From: an uncultured Faecalitalea sp.
GTDB lineage: Bacteria; Bacillota_I; Bacilli_A; Erysipelotrichales; Erysipelotrichaceae
Direction: 5' to 3'
DNA length: 58,695 bases
NCBI GenBank assembly: GCA_946408025.1
Contig: CAMJQJ010000003.1
Location: forward strand, 1-58,695
A program made the translations under genes and the position numbers. Positions 25,706 to 35,858 of this stretch are shown here, piece by piece (position 1 is the first letter of the stretch; every line of letters starts with the position of its first letter). A model generated the notes under the pieces. The model did not search any database, had not been told where the DNA came from, and saw only the letters and a program-made list of their open reading frames with translations.

Positions 25706-28700
25706 ATGATAGGTAAATGGATTCAAAAAATTAAAAAGAACAAACGGCAACTAGGAGTAGGTGCATTAGCTCTGTTTTTAGCAGGGGTAATGGGTGTAAA
25801 TTTGTTAAGCAATCAAGCCATTACTACTTATGCATTGGAAACTCAAGTAGAGGCTGATGCAGGTACACAAGATTCTTGGCAAGATTATAAAACAAATTCA
25901 ACCCAATACACTGGACGAATCTGGACGGATAAGTCTGTTTACAAAGAAAACGTCACTTTAGAGGATTTAGAAGGATTGCAGACTCAAACAATTGAGAAAC
26001 CAGATACTTCGGATTTTTTAGTGTCTTTATCAGCGTTATCTAGTGCTTCAACACTTGTTACAACTACAACAACTCCTTTGGATATTGTTCTGGTATTGGA
26101 TGTATCCGGTAGCATGAGTGATGAAATGACTGAAACCAGAATTACTTATGAAGAATATAGGACCAGTGGTTATGGAGCTAATGATGTTTCGGATGCATAT
26201 AGTGATCGAAACAATTTATATTATTCTTCAAATGGTCAAGATTATATAAAAGTTAATGTTGAAAGATATGGAAATCGTCTCAACAGACGATATACAATTA
26301 GTGCTGAAGGTGTTGAAACAGTCGGAGAATTAAGTAGTAATGATAGCATACCTGAACCATATAATGGGCATTTATATATTAGAAACGTTCAAGAAACAGG
26401 AACAGGTCAATCAAAAATCAATGCTCTTAAAGACGCTGTGAATAATTTTATACAATTAACGTCTGATGCTAATGCAAGCATGGAAGATGGTAAAGGTCAT
26501 AGGGTTTCTGTTGTAAAATTTGCAGGTGATCGGTTTTATCCAGGTCGTTATAATCAGTCTCAAAAGGATCATGTAGGAAATGATTATTATAATGATGGTT
26601 GGAATCGTTATAATTATACACAGGTAATGCGTGATTTCACGGAAGTAAAAAATGATAATGTTAATGAAGTGAAAGGGACTATCAATAGTATTAGTCCTGC
26701 AGGTGCAACATCGGCTGATTATGGTTTGGAATTGGCTAATGATGTATTTACAGGAACAGGTGATTTGATAGGTGCAAGAGAAAATGCGAAAAAGGTAGTT
26801 GTATTCTTTACAGATGGTGAGCCTAATCATGGTAATGGATTCGATGGTAGTGTTGCTAATGATGCAATTGTTAATTCAGGCTTATTAAAAAATAATGACA
26901 CATTAATTTATAGTATAGGTGTCTTTGGTGATGCCAATCCAGATGATACAACTAATGAGTTTAATGCCTATATGAATGGTGTTTCTAGCAATTATCCTAA
27001 TGCACAATCTTATACAAACTTAGGAACAAGAGCACCAGATGCTTCATATTATAAAGCGGCTTCCAATGCATCGGATTTATCGCAAGTTTTTACGGATATT
27101 TTTGATTCGATTACTCAAGGATCAGGAGGCCCTACACAAGTAGAAGAAACTGAAGGTGCTCAAGATACAGATGGTTATATAACTTTCACTGATAAACTAG
27201 GTGATTACATGCAAGTTGATGATGTCAATGCCATTGTTTATGGTGGAAAGAAGTTTACTAAAACAAGTGCAAGTAATGAAACAGATTATTACTTTGAGGG
27301 TTCAATAGAAGATAATCCAGTGTACGACAGTACTGATTTGAGCAATATTAAAATTCATGTGACAAAAGGTGAAGATGGTGCTGGTGATACGATTACGGTA
27401 CAGATACCTGCATCTTTGATTCCTTTAAGATATTTTGATATTGATGAAGAAAATAATATGTCTGTTGAGGAAGCTTATCCTATTCGTTTGTTCTATTCGG
27501 CAAGCTTAAAGGATGAAGTAGAAGATTCTTTATTAAACGGAACGGCAGATGAAACTTTAAAAACATATATTAATGCTCATAAGTCAGATGATGGAAAAAA
27601 AGCATATTTCTATTCAAATCAGTTTAATAGTGGTTCTAATGGAACAACAATAGCTGATTTTACACCTGCTAGGTCTAATAAGTTCTATTATTTTACAGAA
27701 CCAACTTTATTATATACCGATAAGAACTGTGAAAATCCGGCAAAAAATTTTGTTGAAGGAAGTACTTATTATTATAAAAATGAGTATTATATTTCACAAA
27801 ATGGTAAAGCTGTTCAAGATGTAGAAAATGTATCAGTATCGGGGTTACTACGTAATCAAATTGAATACAGAGATGGACAAATATATGTTATAGCAGGGAC
27901 AAGAAAATTATCTCGTGCTGATCAATTTGTAGGCGCAAAAAATGGCAATATAACAGGTACTGCAACGAATGTAATATCTCCATCTTGGGGACAAGGGCAA
28001 CAAGATCCAAACAAAGTGTATGTAGCGTTAGGTAATAATGGACGAGTAGCTCTTAATTTACCAGGAACTTTGAATGTTTCTAAAATTGTAAAAACAAACG
28101 AAGGGATAACAGCACCAGATGATACGTTTGAGTTTACATTGACTTTAGAAGGAGAAGGTTCGAATGCATCATATTATGCAACAATTTTTGATGCAGAAGG
28201 AAATCCAGTTGAAGGCTTCAATGGAGCAGACCAAGATAATCCATATACTATAAAATCAGACGATACATTCACCTTAAAAAATGGTCAATATATTGAGGTA
28301 TATGGTTTGCCTGATGGAATTAAATATTCTGTAGTAGAAACATCAAATACAGATTATACAACAACAAATGATTCTGCTGAAGGAGCAACAAATGCTGCAG
28401 AAGGAACAGTAGCTGCTAATGAAACGGTTTCTGTAGCTTATACAAATAAATTTGAAGTAAAAGATTTGACAATCGATGATACAAGTTCATTATTTACTGC
28501 TGCTAAGAAATTAATAGGTCGTGATTGGACAGAGGATGATACCTTTACATTTAGATTAGGTGAAGCAGCTTCACAAAATACTATCCAGAATGCTCAAGAA
28601 GAAAATAATAGAAAATATGTAACTGTTACATTATCTGGTCAGGGTAATAAATATACAGACGGACAAGAAATTAGCTTTAAGTTTGGTCAATTGAAATATA

Positions 28701-31700
28701 CTAAACCAGGTCAATATACATATTATGTATCTGAAGTAGTTCCTAACGATATATTGCCAGGTATGACTTACTCTAATGCTACGTATAAAGTGGATGTTAC
28801 AGTAATTCAAGATGAAACAGATCCTAGTACATTAAAAGTAGATGAAAATACAATTGAAATAACTCAATTAAGCAATGATGAAGGAAGTGCGACAAATGAT
28901 CATGTAGAAAATATCTTGATTGAGAATAAATTTAGTGCAGATAGCATAGAAAGTGCACCGGTAGCATTCAAGAATTATGATCCTAATAATACTGGATATA
29001 ATTTAGTAGATGGTATGTTTAGTTTCACTTTGAAAGGATTGGATGGAGCTCCAATGCCAAAAGATGCAACGGGAGATTCAATCACAACTTTTAATGACGG
29101 ACAAGATGTGAACTTTGATCTTATTATGTTTGATTCTAGTATGGTAGGTCACACTTATACATATACCATTACAGAAAATATACCTTCAGAGGCTAATGAG
29201 ACTAATGGTTATACAGTAAACGGAATGACTTATGATCCTACAGTATATTATGTAGATATTGAAATTCAGGCAGAAGAAACTGCTCAAGTGTCTACAGTTA
29301 AACCGATTTATACATATTACACAGATCCAAGTAACAAGGCGGGTTCTATTGTTGAGAACAAAAATGTTGTATTTAACAATGAATACAATGTAACGTCATA
29401 TACCATGAATGATACGACTACACCAATTCAAGGTGTTAAGAAGTTAACTGGACGTGATATGTTAGATGGTGAAGTTTATACATTTAATTTGGCATTATCT
29501 AAAGTTAACGGAAGTACAGATACACAAAATAGTGGAGTAACGATTTCTAATCCAACTGCAACAGTTACTGGAGGTACAGATGGTGTAGAAATACCATTTG
29601 TATTTGGTGATATAACATTCACTACACCGGGAACTTATGAGTTTACGATCAGTGAAGTTCAAGGATCGGCTAGTGGAGTTACTTATGACAGTATTGAGAA
29701 GACTGTAACTGTTATAGTTACTGATTTAGATGCACAGGGAAATCATACTGGAGAATTAGTTTTAGAAAGTGTTACTTATGACAATAAAGGTGTCAATGAA
29801 ACGAGTGATAAGGCATATTTTGTTAATAAGTATGTTTCTAGTGGAACATTAGATGGAACGAAAATAAAAGTTAATAAAGTTCTAGATGGACGTGATTGGA
29901 TAGATAGTGATTCATTTACATTTACGATTGCTGGATATGATGATGTAACAAAACAAGCAATCGAAGATGAAATTATTAGTTTGAATAATGATGACTTAAC
30001 ATTAACTACAAACAATAAATCTGGAACATTTGGAAATATAATATTTAATAAAGGCGGAGATTATCAGTTTGTAATAACTGAGAATATTCCGACAGAAAAT
30101 GCAATCGCTAATGTTACATATTCTAAAGCAGAATACGTTGTAAAAGTAAAAGCTGTTGATAATAATGATGGAACAATCACAATTACGGATAGCGATGTTA
30201 TTCTTACACAAAGTATCTTAGATGATGGAAGTTCTAATGAATCTGGAAAAGATGTAGGACTTGCTGAGGCAACGTTTACAAATACTTATACCCCGGATTC
30301 TATAACATTCACTCCTATTGATGTCACGAAAGTATTAGAGGGTCGTGATCCAGGATTACAGGCTGGAGAATTCTCGTTTGAATTATCTGTTTCAGGTGAT
30401 GCAGATGGATATCAATTACCAAGTAAAACCATCGTAGAAAATGATGCGGATGGTAATGTTGAATTTGGTGATATTACATTCACAAAACCTGGAAAATACA
30501 ATGTATTTGTAAGAGAACAAAAACCTCAGAATCCATCAAAATTTATCACCTATGATAACCATAGATATGTTGCAGTGATTAATGTGCAAGATAATCCAGA
30601 AACTGGAAAATTGGAAATTTCTGATGAAATACAAGAATATGGTTCTAAAGAATTTAAGAATACATATAAAGAAAAAGAACAGTCTAAGACAGTTTCTAAA
30701 GATGATCAATCCATTGAAGATCAAATGATTGGTGTTGGAGACGAGTTAACGTATACAATTAATTGGGTCAACACTGCAATGGATGAACAGACAGGACAAT
30801 CTGTTAAGGCTGAAGTTACAGTAACAGATGTCATTCCAGAAGGAACAGAATTTGTAACGGCTAGTGATGGGTATAGTTATGATGAATCTTCTAAGACAGT
30901 TACATGGAATTTAGGTCAACAAGAAGCAGAAGCTGAAGGATCTTTAACATTAACGGTTAGGGTAACAGAAGATGCAATTAAAACAAATGAAGTAACAAAT
31001 ACCGCTACTGTAAATATAGGCGATAATAAGGTGGATACAAACACTGTAACAAATTATGTGCCAGGAAAAACAGTAACGGGTTATGATGGTGATGTTAAAG
31101 TAGGAGATACTTTAACGTATGAAATCAGTTATGTAAATCCTTATAATGAACCAGCTGAAATTGTAATAACTGATACATTAATGGATGGATTAACTTATGT
31201 TGAAAATAGTGCAAACCCTAGCGATGGATTTGAAGTAGATGGTCAGAATCTTGCGTGGTCGTTTAATGTAGGCGCAAATGAAAAAGGAAAAGTTTCATTT
31301 AAAGCAATTGTAAACGAAGATGCATTTAAAGTAGATAGTGTTTCTAACACAGCTACGATTAAAATAGGTGATGATCCAGAGGTTAATACAAATACACCTG
31401 GTTTAGAAACGAAAGAAGGATCTTTATTAGTATCTAAAGAAATTCAATTAACAGAAGATCAAGGAACAACGATTGATACCAATAAAGAGTTTGAATTTAC
31501 TCTATCTTTAAGTGGACAAGACAATCAACCTTTATCAGGAGAATATGAGTTCGTTAAATCAGATAACACTACAGGTACCATTAAGAATGATGATACATTT
31601 ACACTAAAACATGGTGAAAACTTAGTAATTAATGGATTGCCAGAAGGAACAAAATATTCAGTGACTGAAAGTAAAGCTGAAGGTTATGTGGCAAGTAATG

Positions 31701-34700
31701 AAACATTAAACGGAACAATTTCAGAAGCTAAACAATCTGAAGCAAGTTTTGTTAATACTTATGGTACAAGCGCAGTAACTGGTGTTCCTACTGGATTTAA
31801 ATTAACAAAAGTATTTACAGGCCATGAATGGACATCTGATTATGCATTTGAATTTAAATTAGAAGCTGGAGCTAACGATGCTGGTGTAAAAACGCCAATG
31901 CCTGATGAAACAACAAAAACTGTAAGTGCTCCAAATCAAGGAAGCAAAGATACTGCAACATTCGATTTTGGAGCCATAACGTATACAAAAGTAGGAACTT
32001 ATAACTATACAGTAAGTGAAGTTACAGGCGATAACGATGGAATCACATATTCCGATAATGTTGCTGAAATCACAGTAAATGTAACAGACAACAAAGATGG
32101 AACTTTGAGTGCAAAAGCAACCCTTAAAGAAGGTACAGGAATATTCACTAATACTTATAGTGCAAAGGGTACAACAAGCATTGAAGTGACCAAAGATTTA
32201 AAAGGTCGTAACAATGATGAATGGATCGATGGAGATGCATTTACATTCACATTGGCTTCAACCCAAGATTATGGTGCTGATGTAGCTATGCCTCAATCTA
32301 CAACATTGACTATTGATAAAGATACAGCTGATCATAAAGCACGCTTTGGTGATATTACTTTCAATAAAGCTGGAGATTATGAATTTAAAGTAACTGAAGT
32401 CAATGAAGGCAAAACAAATGTTACATATTCAACAGAAGAATATACAGTAAGTGTTCATGTTGAAGATGAAAATGGGAATGGATCGTTTACTGTTACTCCA
32501 ACAATTAGAAACAAGGCTGGAGAGAAAGTTGAATCAATCGTCTTTGAAAACACTTATACACCAAGTTCAGTTGTATTAACTGGTGAAAATGCTATTCATG
32601 GAACTAAGACATTAATTGGTCGTAATAGCAATGAGAACGAAACATTCAATTTCGCATTAACAGAAGATGAAAACAATGATAAGTCTGGTTATACGATTGC
32701 TGAAAATGGAAATATAACTAGTGTCGGATCATTAATTGATGGGCAGGCTTCTGGTTTCAATTTTGGTGATATCACATTCAAAAAACGTGGAACATATACA
32801 TTCTATATAAATGAAAATATTCCAGAAGAAGCTAACGATTCTAATGATTACACATTAAAAGGTATTAGATATGATAATCATAAAGAAACTGTAACAGTTA
32901 CAGTGACTGATGATTATATGAATAATACTTTAGTCCCTACAGTTACATATGATCCAGATGGCGTTACATTTATTAATAAATATGATGCATCTGATTTCGT
33001 TGGCACTCCAACAGACTTTACATTGACAAAAGTGTTTGAAGGAAAAACATGGACAACTGAAGATGTATTTGAATTTACTTTGACAGCTGGCGAAAATACA
33101 GCTGGTATTGAAACACCAATGCCTACTAAATCAACAGTTCAAGTAAATGCTCCAACCGAAGAAGACGGAAAAACAGCTAAATTTGATTTTGGTTCAATTT
33201 CTTATGATACAGTTGGTGAATATCATTACACTGTAAGTGAAGTTGAGGGAACGAATGTGGGTATTGATTATTCTAAGAATGTTGCTGAAATTACAGTTAC
33301 TGTAACAGATAACAAACAAGGCGGTTTGGCTGCTAGTGCAGAAGTTATTAAAGGTACATTTACAAATACATATTCAAGTGAATTAGATTATGTTGGTAAA
33401 GGTGGAATCGAACTTGTTAAGAACTTAATAGGTTATGATTTAACTAAGGATAATCAGTTTACGTTCACATTAAGTGCAGCTGATGAAGCGTCTAAAGAAA
33501 AAGCTGGTATGCAAGATATGTCAGAAGATGTATTTAATACAGAAGACACAATGGATGCTAATGGTTTAAGTACTTCAACAATTCAGTTGTTACCGAATAT
33601 GGATAAATTCACTCAGGATGATGTAGGAAAAGTTTATAAATATACTATTTCTGAAACATCTGAACAAAAACCAGGTTATACAAATGATACAACTGAATAT
33701 ACGATTGAAATTAGTACTGTAGATGATGGTAAAGGAACATTAACTGTTTCTACACATATAACAGGAACTAATGGAACAGATATAACTTATGAATACACTC
33801 AAAGTAAGCAAAAAGCTGAGACAGGTGTTGCACAGGTTGTCTTTAATAACACATATACTTCTTCAACGAACACAGAAGGATATGATGCTTCTGTTAATTT
33901 GACAGGAACTAAGACATTGACAAACCGTCCGATGGTAGATGGTGAATTCCAATTCAATGTATTGAGTAATGGTAGTGTAGTTTCAACTGGTACAAACACA
34001 GCAGATGGAACAGTTGCATTTACTCCAATCAATTACACAAATACGCAGTTGATTCAGGATCATGCAAACGGAATTGCTTCTAAAGATGGAAACACATATA
34101 CTTATGTTTATGATGTTAAGGAAGTGACTCCACAAGATCCAGGAACTACAATTGTTGCCGGTGAATTTAGCGTAACAGTGGAAGTAACGGATAATGGTGA
34201 TGGAAAACTGACAACAAACGTTATTTATCCAGAGACAGGACTTGCTTTTGAAAATGCTTATGGACAAAGTGCAAATGCTGAGTTGAATATTCATGGAACA
34301 AAGAAACTTGCAGAAAACGGAACTAATCATCCGGATATTACAGGTAAGTTCCAATTTACAATCACAGGCAGTGATGGGGCACCAATGCCTGAGCAAACAA
34401 CAGTAACGAATGATGCGTCTGGAAATATCAACTTTGGTAAGATCGTTTACACAATGCAAAATGTATTTGGTGATGATGGACAACAGACAATTCTTGAAGA
34501 GGAACCAGTTGTAGATCAAGAAATGCCGATTGCAGAAGAACAAACAACGGAAGATGGTACTGTTTCTGAAGATATTGTTGGTTTAACAGAACAAGTTGAA
34601 ACTTATTCTGAAAAACGTGAAAAGACATTTACATACACGATTACAGAAAGTGGTAGTCTTCCTGGTGTAACTAATGACATTGCAAAAGTCATTAATGTAA

Positions 34701-35653
34701 AAGTCATCGATAATGGAGACGGAACAATTTCTGTGACTTCCGATACACAAGGTACATTCACATTTGTAAATACATATGTGCCAGATCCAACGGATGAGAC
34801 ATCTCCTACAGATTCAGCTGTAACAATCAAGAAAGTTCTTGATGGCAGAACTCTTAAAGCAGATGAATTCTCATTTACGATGATGGATGAAAATGGAAAT
34901 GGTGTACAAGCTACAAATGCGGAAGATGGAAGTGTAGTATTCCCTAAATTGACATTTGATAAAGAAGGAATCTATACATATACGATTTCTGAAACAAATG
35001 ACAACAAAGGCGGAGTTACTTACGATACGACTACTTACAAGGCGAATGCTACAGTAACAGATGATACAAGCGGTAAGTTAAAAGTTGAATGGAAAGTAAC
35101 GGATGCTCAAGGCAAAGAGATTAATGAAATCACATTCAACAATAAATACACAGTTCAACCAACAAGTTTAACATTAGGTGCTATAAAAGTTCTTGAAGGA
35201 AGAGAACTTGCCGACAAAGAATTCTTATTCGTATTAAGCGATGAAGAAGGAAATGTGGTTGAAGAAGCATATAATGATAAGACTGGTAAGGTAACATTTA
35301 GCGATTTGACATTCGATAAAGCAGGTACTTATAACTACACAGTAACTGAAAAGAATACAAACGCTAAAGGAATTACATATGATGAATCTGTTTATAACAT
35401 CCAAGTTGATGTTGTCGATAACGAAGACGGAACATTGAATATGACAACAACAACGACAAAAGATGGAGAAGTATCATCAATTGTATTTAAAAACAAAGCT
35501 GAGAAAGATAGTGTTCCAGAACAGCCGGAAAAAGGTGACACATCGAACACATCTACTCAAACTTACGCAGGATTGTTTACTTCACTCGCAGTCGATGTTG
35601 CTGCTTTAGCGGGCATAGCTACATTGTTGAAGAAGCGCAATGCAAAAAAATAA
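25706..35653 (+). CDS. Giant VWA-containing multi-isopeptide-domain surface protein
   Basis: A 3315-aa secreted surface protein. ATG 25706 is chosen because it begins a proper signal peptide (basic N-region, hydrophobic core at residues 16-34, likely cleavage after A43) and has an AGGGG-type SD. A long von Willebrand A domain follows (about 126-470) with a complete MIDAS: DVSGS at 132 and D370 in TDGEPN. After a linker come a DUF7601/DUF5979-like domain (about 785-920), five Spy0128/FctA-type pilin modules, two DUF11-like domains (about 1662-1903), a second DUF7601-like domain, and nine more pilin modules. Each module shows the K...L.GR strand, a central Glu in ISE/VSE and a final F.N.Y, the residues that form Lys-Asn isopeptide bonds in Spy0128. 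The C-terminus has a hydrophobic helix and KKRNAKK tail but QPEKGDTSN instead of LPxTG. Likely an extended adhesin tip or stalk. Confidence 0.9.
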   Translation: MIGKWIQKIKKNKRQLGVGALALFLAGVMGVNLLSNQAITTYALETQVEADAGTQDSWQDYKTNSTQYTGRIWTDKSVYKENVTLEDLEGLQTQTIEKPDTSDFLVSLSALSSASTLVTTTTTPLDIVLVLDVSGSMSDEMTETRITYEEYRTSGYGANDVSDAYSDRNNLYYSSNGQDYIKVNVERYGNRLNRRYTISAEGVETVGELSSNDSIPEPYNGHLYIRNVQETGTGQSKINALKDAVNNFIQLTSDANASMEDGKGHRVSVVKFAGDRFYPGRYNQSQKDHVGNDYYNDGWNRYNYTQVMRDFTEVKNDNVNEVKGTINSISPAGATSADYGLELANDVFTGTGDLIGARENAKKVVVFFTDGEPNHGNGFDGSVANDAIVNSGLLKNNDTLIYSIGVFGDANPDDTTNEFNAYMNGVSSNYPNAQSYTNLGTRAPDASYYKAASNASDLSQVFTDIFDSITQGSGGPTQVEETEGAQDTDGYITFTDKLGDYMQVDDVNAIVYGGKKFTKTSASNETDYYFEGSIEDNPVYDSTDLSNIKIHVTKGEDGAGDTITVQIPASLIPLRYFDIDEENNMSVEEAYPIRLFYSASLKDEVEDSLLNGTADETLKTYINAHKSDDGKKAYFYSNQFNSGSNGTTIADFTPARSNKFYYFTEPTLLYTDKNCENPAKNFVEGSTYYYKNEYYISQNGKAVQDVENVSVSGLLRNQIEYRDGQIYVIAGTRKLSRADQFVGAKNGNITGTATNVISPSWGQGQQDPNKVYVALGNNGRVALNLPGTLNVSKIVKTNEGITAPDDTFEFTLTLEGEGSNASYYATIFDAEGNPVEGFNGADQDNPYTIKSDDTFTLKNGQYIEVYGLPDGIKYSVVETSNTDYTTTNDSAEGATNAAEGTVAANETVSVAYTNKFEVKDLTIDDTSSLFTAAKKLIGRDWTEDDTFTFRLGEAASQNTIQNAQEENNRKYVTVTLSGQGNKYTDGQEISFKFGQLKYTKPGQYTYYVSEVVPNDILPGMTYSNATYKVDVTVIQDETDPSTLKVDENTIEITQLSNDEGSATNDHVENILIENKFSADSIESAPVAFKNYDPNNTGYNLVDGMFSFTLKGLDGAPMPKDATGDSITTFNDGQDVNFDLIMFDSSMVGHTYTYTITENIPSEANETNGYTVNGMTYDPTVYYVDIEIQAEETAQVSTVKPIYTYYTDPSNKAGSIVENKNVVFNNEYNVTSYTMNDTTTPIQGVKKLTGRDMLDGEVYTFNLALSKVNGSTDTQNSGVTISNPTATVTGGTDGVEIPFVFGDITFTTPGTYEFTISEVQGSASGVTYDSIEKTVTVIVTDLDAQGNHTGELVLESVTYDNKGVNETSDKAYFVNKYVSSGTLDGTKIKVNKVLDGRDWIDSDSFTFTIAGYDDVTKQAIEDEIISLNNDDLTLTTNNKSGTFGNIIFNKGGDYQFVITENIPTENAIANVTYSKAEYVVKVKAVDNNDGTITITDSDVILTQSILDDGSSNESGKDVGLAEATFTNTYTPDSITFTPIDVTKVLEGRDPGLQAGEFSFELSVSGDADGYQLPSKTIVENDADGNVEFGDITFTKPGKYNVFVREQKPQNPSKFITYDNHRYVAVINVQDNPETGKLEISDEIQEYGSKEFKNTYKEKEQSKTVSKDDQSIEDQMIGVGDELTYTINWVNTAMDEQTGQSVKAEVTVTDVIPEGTEFVTASDGYSYDESSKTVTWNLGQQEAEAEGSLTLTVRVTEDAIKTNEVTNTATVNIGDNKVDTNTVTNYVPGKTVTGYDGDVKVGDTLTYEISYVNPYNEPAEIVITDTLMDGLTYVENSANPSDGFEVDGQNLAWSFNVGANEKGKVSFKAIVNEDAFKVDSVSNTATIKIGDDPEVNTNTPGLETKEGSLLVSKEIQLTEDQGTTIDTNKEFEFTLSLSGQDNQPLSGEYEFVKSDNTTGTIKNDDTFTLKHGENLVINGLPEGTKYSVTESKAEGYVASNETLNGTISEAKQSEASFVNTYGTSAVTGVPTGFKLTKVFTGHEWTSDYAFEFKLEAGANDAGVKTPMPDETTKTVSAPNQGSKDTATFDFGAITYTKVGTYNYTVSEVTGDNDGITYSDNVAEITVNVTDNKDGTLSAKATLKEGTGIFTNTYSAKGTTSIEVTKDLKGRNNDEWIDGDAFTFTLASTQDYGADVAMPQSTTLTIDKDTADHKARFGDITFNKAGDYEFKVTEVNEGKTNVTYSTEEYTVSVHVEDENGNGSFTVTPTIRNKAGEKVESIVFENTYTPSSVVLTGENAIHGTKTLIGRNSNENETFNFALTEDENNDKSGYTIAENGNITSVGSLIDGQASGFNFGDITFKKRGTYTFYINENIPEEANDSNDYTLKGIRYDNHKETVTVTVTDDYMNNTLVPTVTYDPDGVTFINKYDASDFVGTPTDFTLTKVFEGKTWTTEDVFEFTLTAGENTAGIETPMPTKSTVQVNAPTEEDGKTAKFDFGSISYDTVGEYHYTVSEVEGTNVGIDYSKNVAEITVTVTDNKQGGLAASAEVIKGTFTNTYSSELDYVGKGGIELVKNLIGYDLTKDNQFTFTLSAADEASKEKAGMQDMSEDVFNTEDTMDANGLSTSTIQLLPNMDKFTQDDVGKVYKYTISETSEQKPGYTNDTTEYTIEISTVDDGKGTLTVSTHITGTNGTDITYEYTQSKQKAETGVAQVVFNNTYTSSTNTEGYDASVNLTGTKTLTNRPMVDGEFQFNVLSNGSVVSTGTNTADGTVAFTPINYTNTQLIQDHANGIASKDGNTYTYVYDVKEVTPQDPGTTIVAGEFSVTVEVTDNGDGKLTTNVIYPETGLAFENAYGQSANAELNIHGTKKLAENGTNHPDITGKFQFTITGSDGAPMPEQTTVTNDASGNINFGKIVYTMQNVFGDDGQQTILEEEPVVDQEMPIAEEQTTEDGTVSEDIVGLTEQVETYSEKREKTFTYTITESGSLPGVTNDIAKVINVKVIDNGDGTISVTSDTQGTFTFVNTYVPDPTDETSPTDSAVTIKKVLDGRTLKADEFSFTMMDENGNGVQATNAEDGSVVFPKLTFDKEGIYTYTISETNDNKGGVTYDTTTYKANATVTDDTSGKLKVEWKVTDAQGKEINEITFNNKYTVQPTSLTLGAIKVLEGRELADKEFLFVLSDEEGNVVEEAYNDKTGKVTFSDLTFDKAGTYNYTVTEKNTNAKGITYDESVYNIQVDVVDNEDGTLNMTTTTTKDGEVSSIVFKNKAEKDSVPEQPEKGDTSNTSTQTYAGLFTSLAVDVAALAGIATLLKKRNAKK
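28466..30690 (+). repeat. First array of five pilin-type isopeptide modules
   Basis: Five modules of about 130-160 aa start near 28466, 28951, 29400, 29845 and 30301. Each repeats a V.K.L.GR first strand, an FG.I.F.KPG.Y.. middle and a FTNTY-like end. At DNA level the copies are strongly diverged. Confidence 0.8.
31781..35508 (+). repeat. Second array of nine pilin-type isopeptide modules
   Basis: Modules start near 31781, 32164, 32581, 33002, 33391, 33881, 34276, 34806 and 35161. The modules at 31781 and 33002 are clearly the closest pair (shared LTKVF, TPMP, VSEV, NVAEITV and VTDNK blocks), which indicates a more recent duplication. The module at 34276 carries an acidic insertion of about 50 residues (roughly 34468-34610). 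Confidence 0.8.
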
Positions 35654-35672
35654 GATCAAGTGATCTTTGATT

Positions 35673-35702
35673 AGGAACTCTAAATTAAAGAGTTCCTTTT
35701 TT
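35673..35702 (+). terminator. Terminator of the giant surface-protein gene
   Basis: A 9-bp stem AGGAACTCT / AGAGTTCCT with a 7-nt loop is followed by TTTTT. A smaller GATCAAGTGATC hairpin lies just before it. Confidence 0.88.
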
Positions 35703-35858
35703 GTTGGAATACAACAATTTTTGATGAGAGCATTTAAGCGATATATGTATTAAAAAGACCATAAATGTATTTTTATTTGTATAGCGTTTTCATTTTTGTT
35801 CTTTCATACTATTCGTTTATGTTGTAAAATAAAGAGGTAGTTAAAGGAGGTTCTAGAT

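Noticed and set aside
33983-34543. A 186-codon open frame on the minus strand inside the giant adhesin
   Set aside because: It is composed of low-complexity Cys/Ile/Ser-rich residues, has no SD, and is the shadow of a repetitive gene with strong coding signal on the other strand. The same holds for the minus-strand frames near 26456-26830 and 30002-30211.
25664-35508. CRISPR or tandem DNA repeat array
   Set aside because: The periodic signal is at protein level (diverged modules of 115-160 aa); no short identical DNA repeats with spacers occur here or elsewhere in the window.
35509-35560. LPxTG sortase motif in the adhesin
   Set aside because: No LPxTG, NPxTG or close variant exists before the terminal helix; only QPEKGDTSN, reported as an atypical candidate instead.
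35774-35792. Possible cre site (TATAGCGTTTTCAT) upstream of glgB
   Set aside because: Only the right half (CG-TTTTCA) fits the cre consensus; the TG of the left half is one base out of register.
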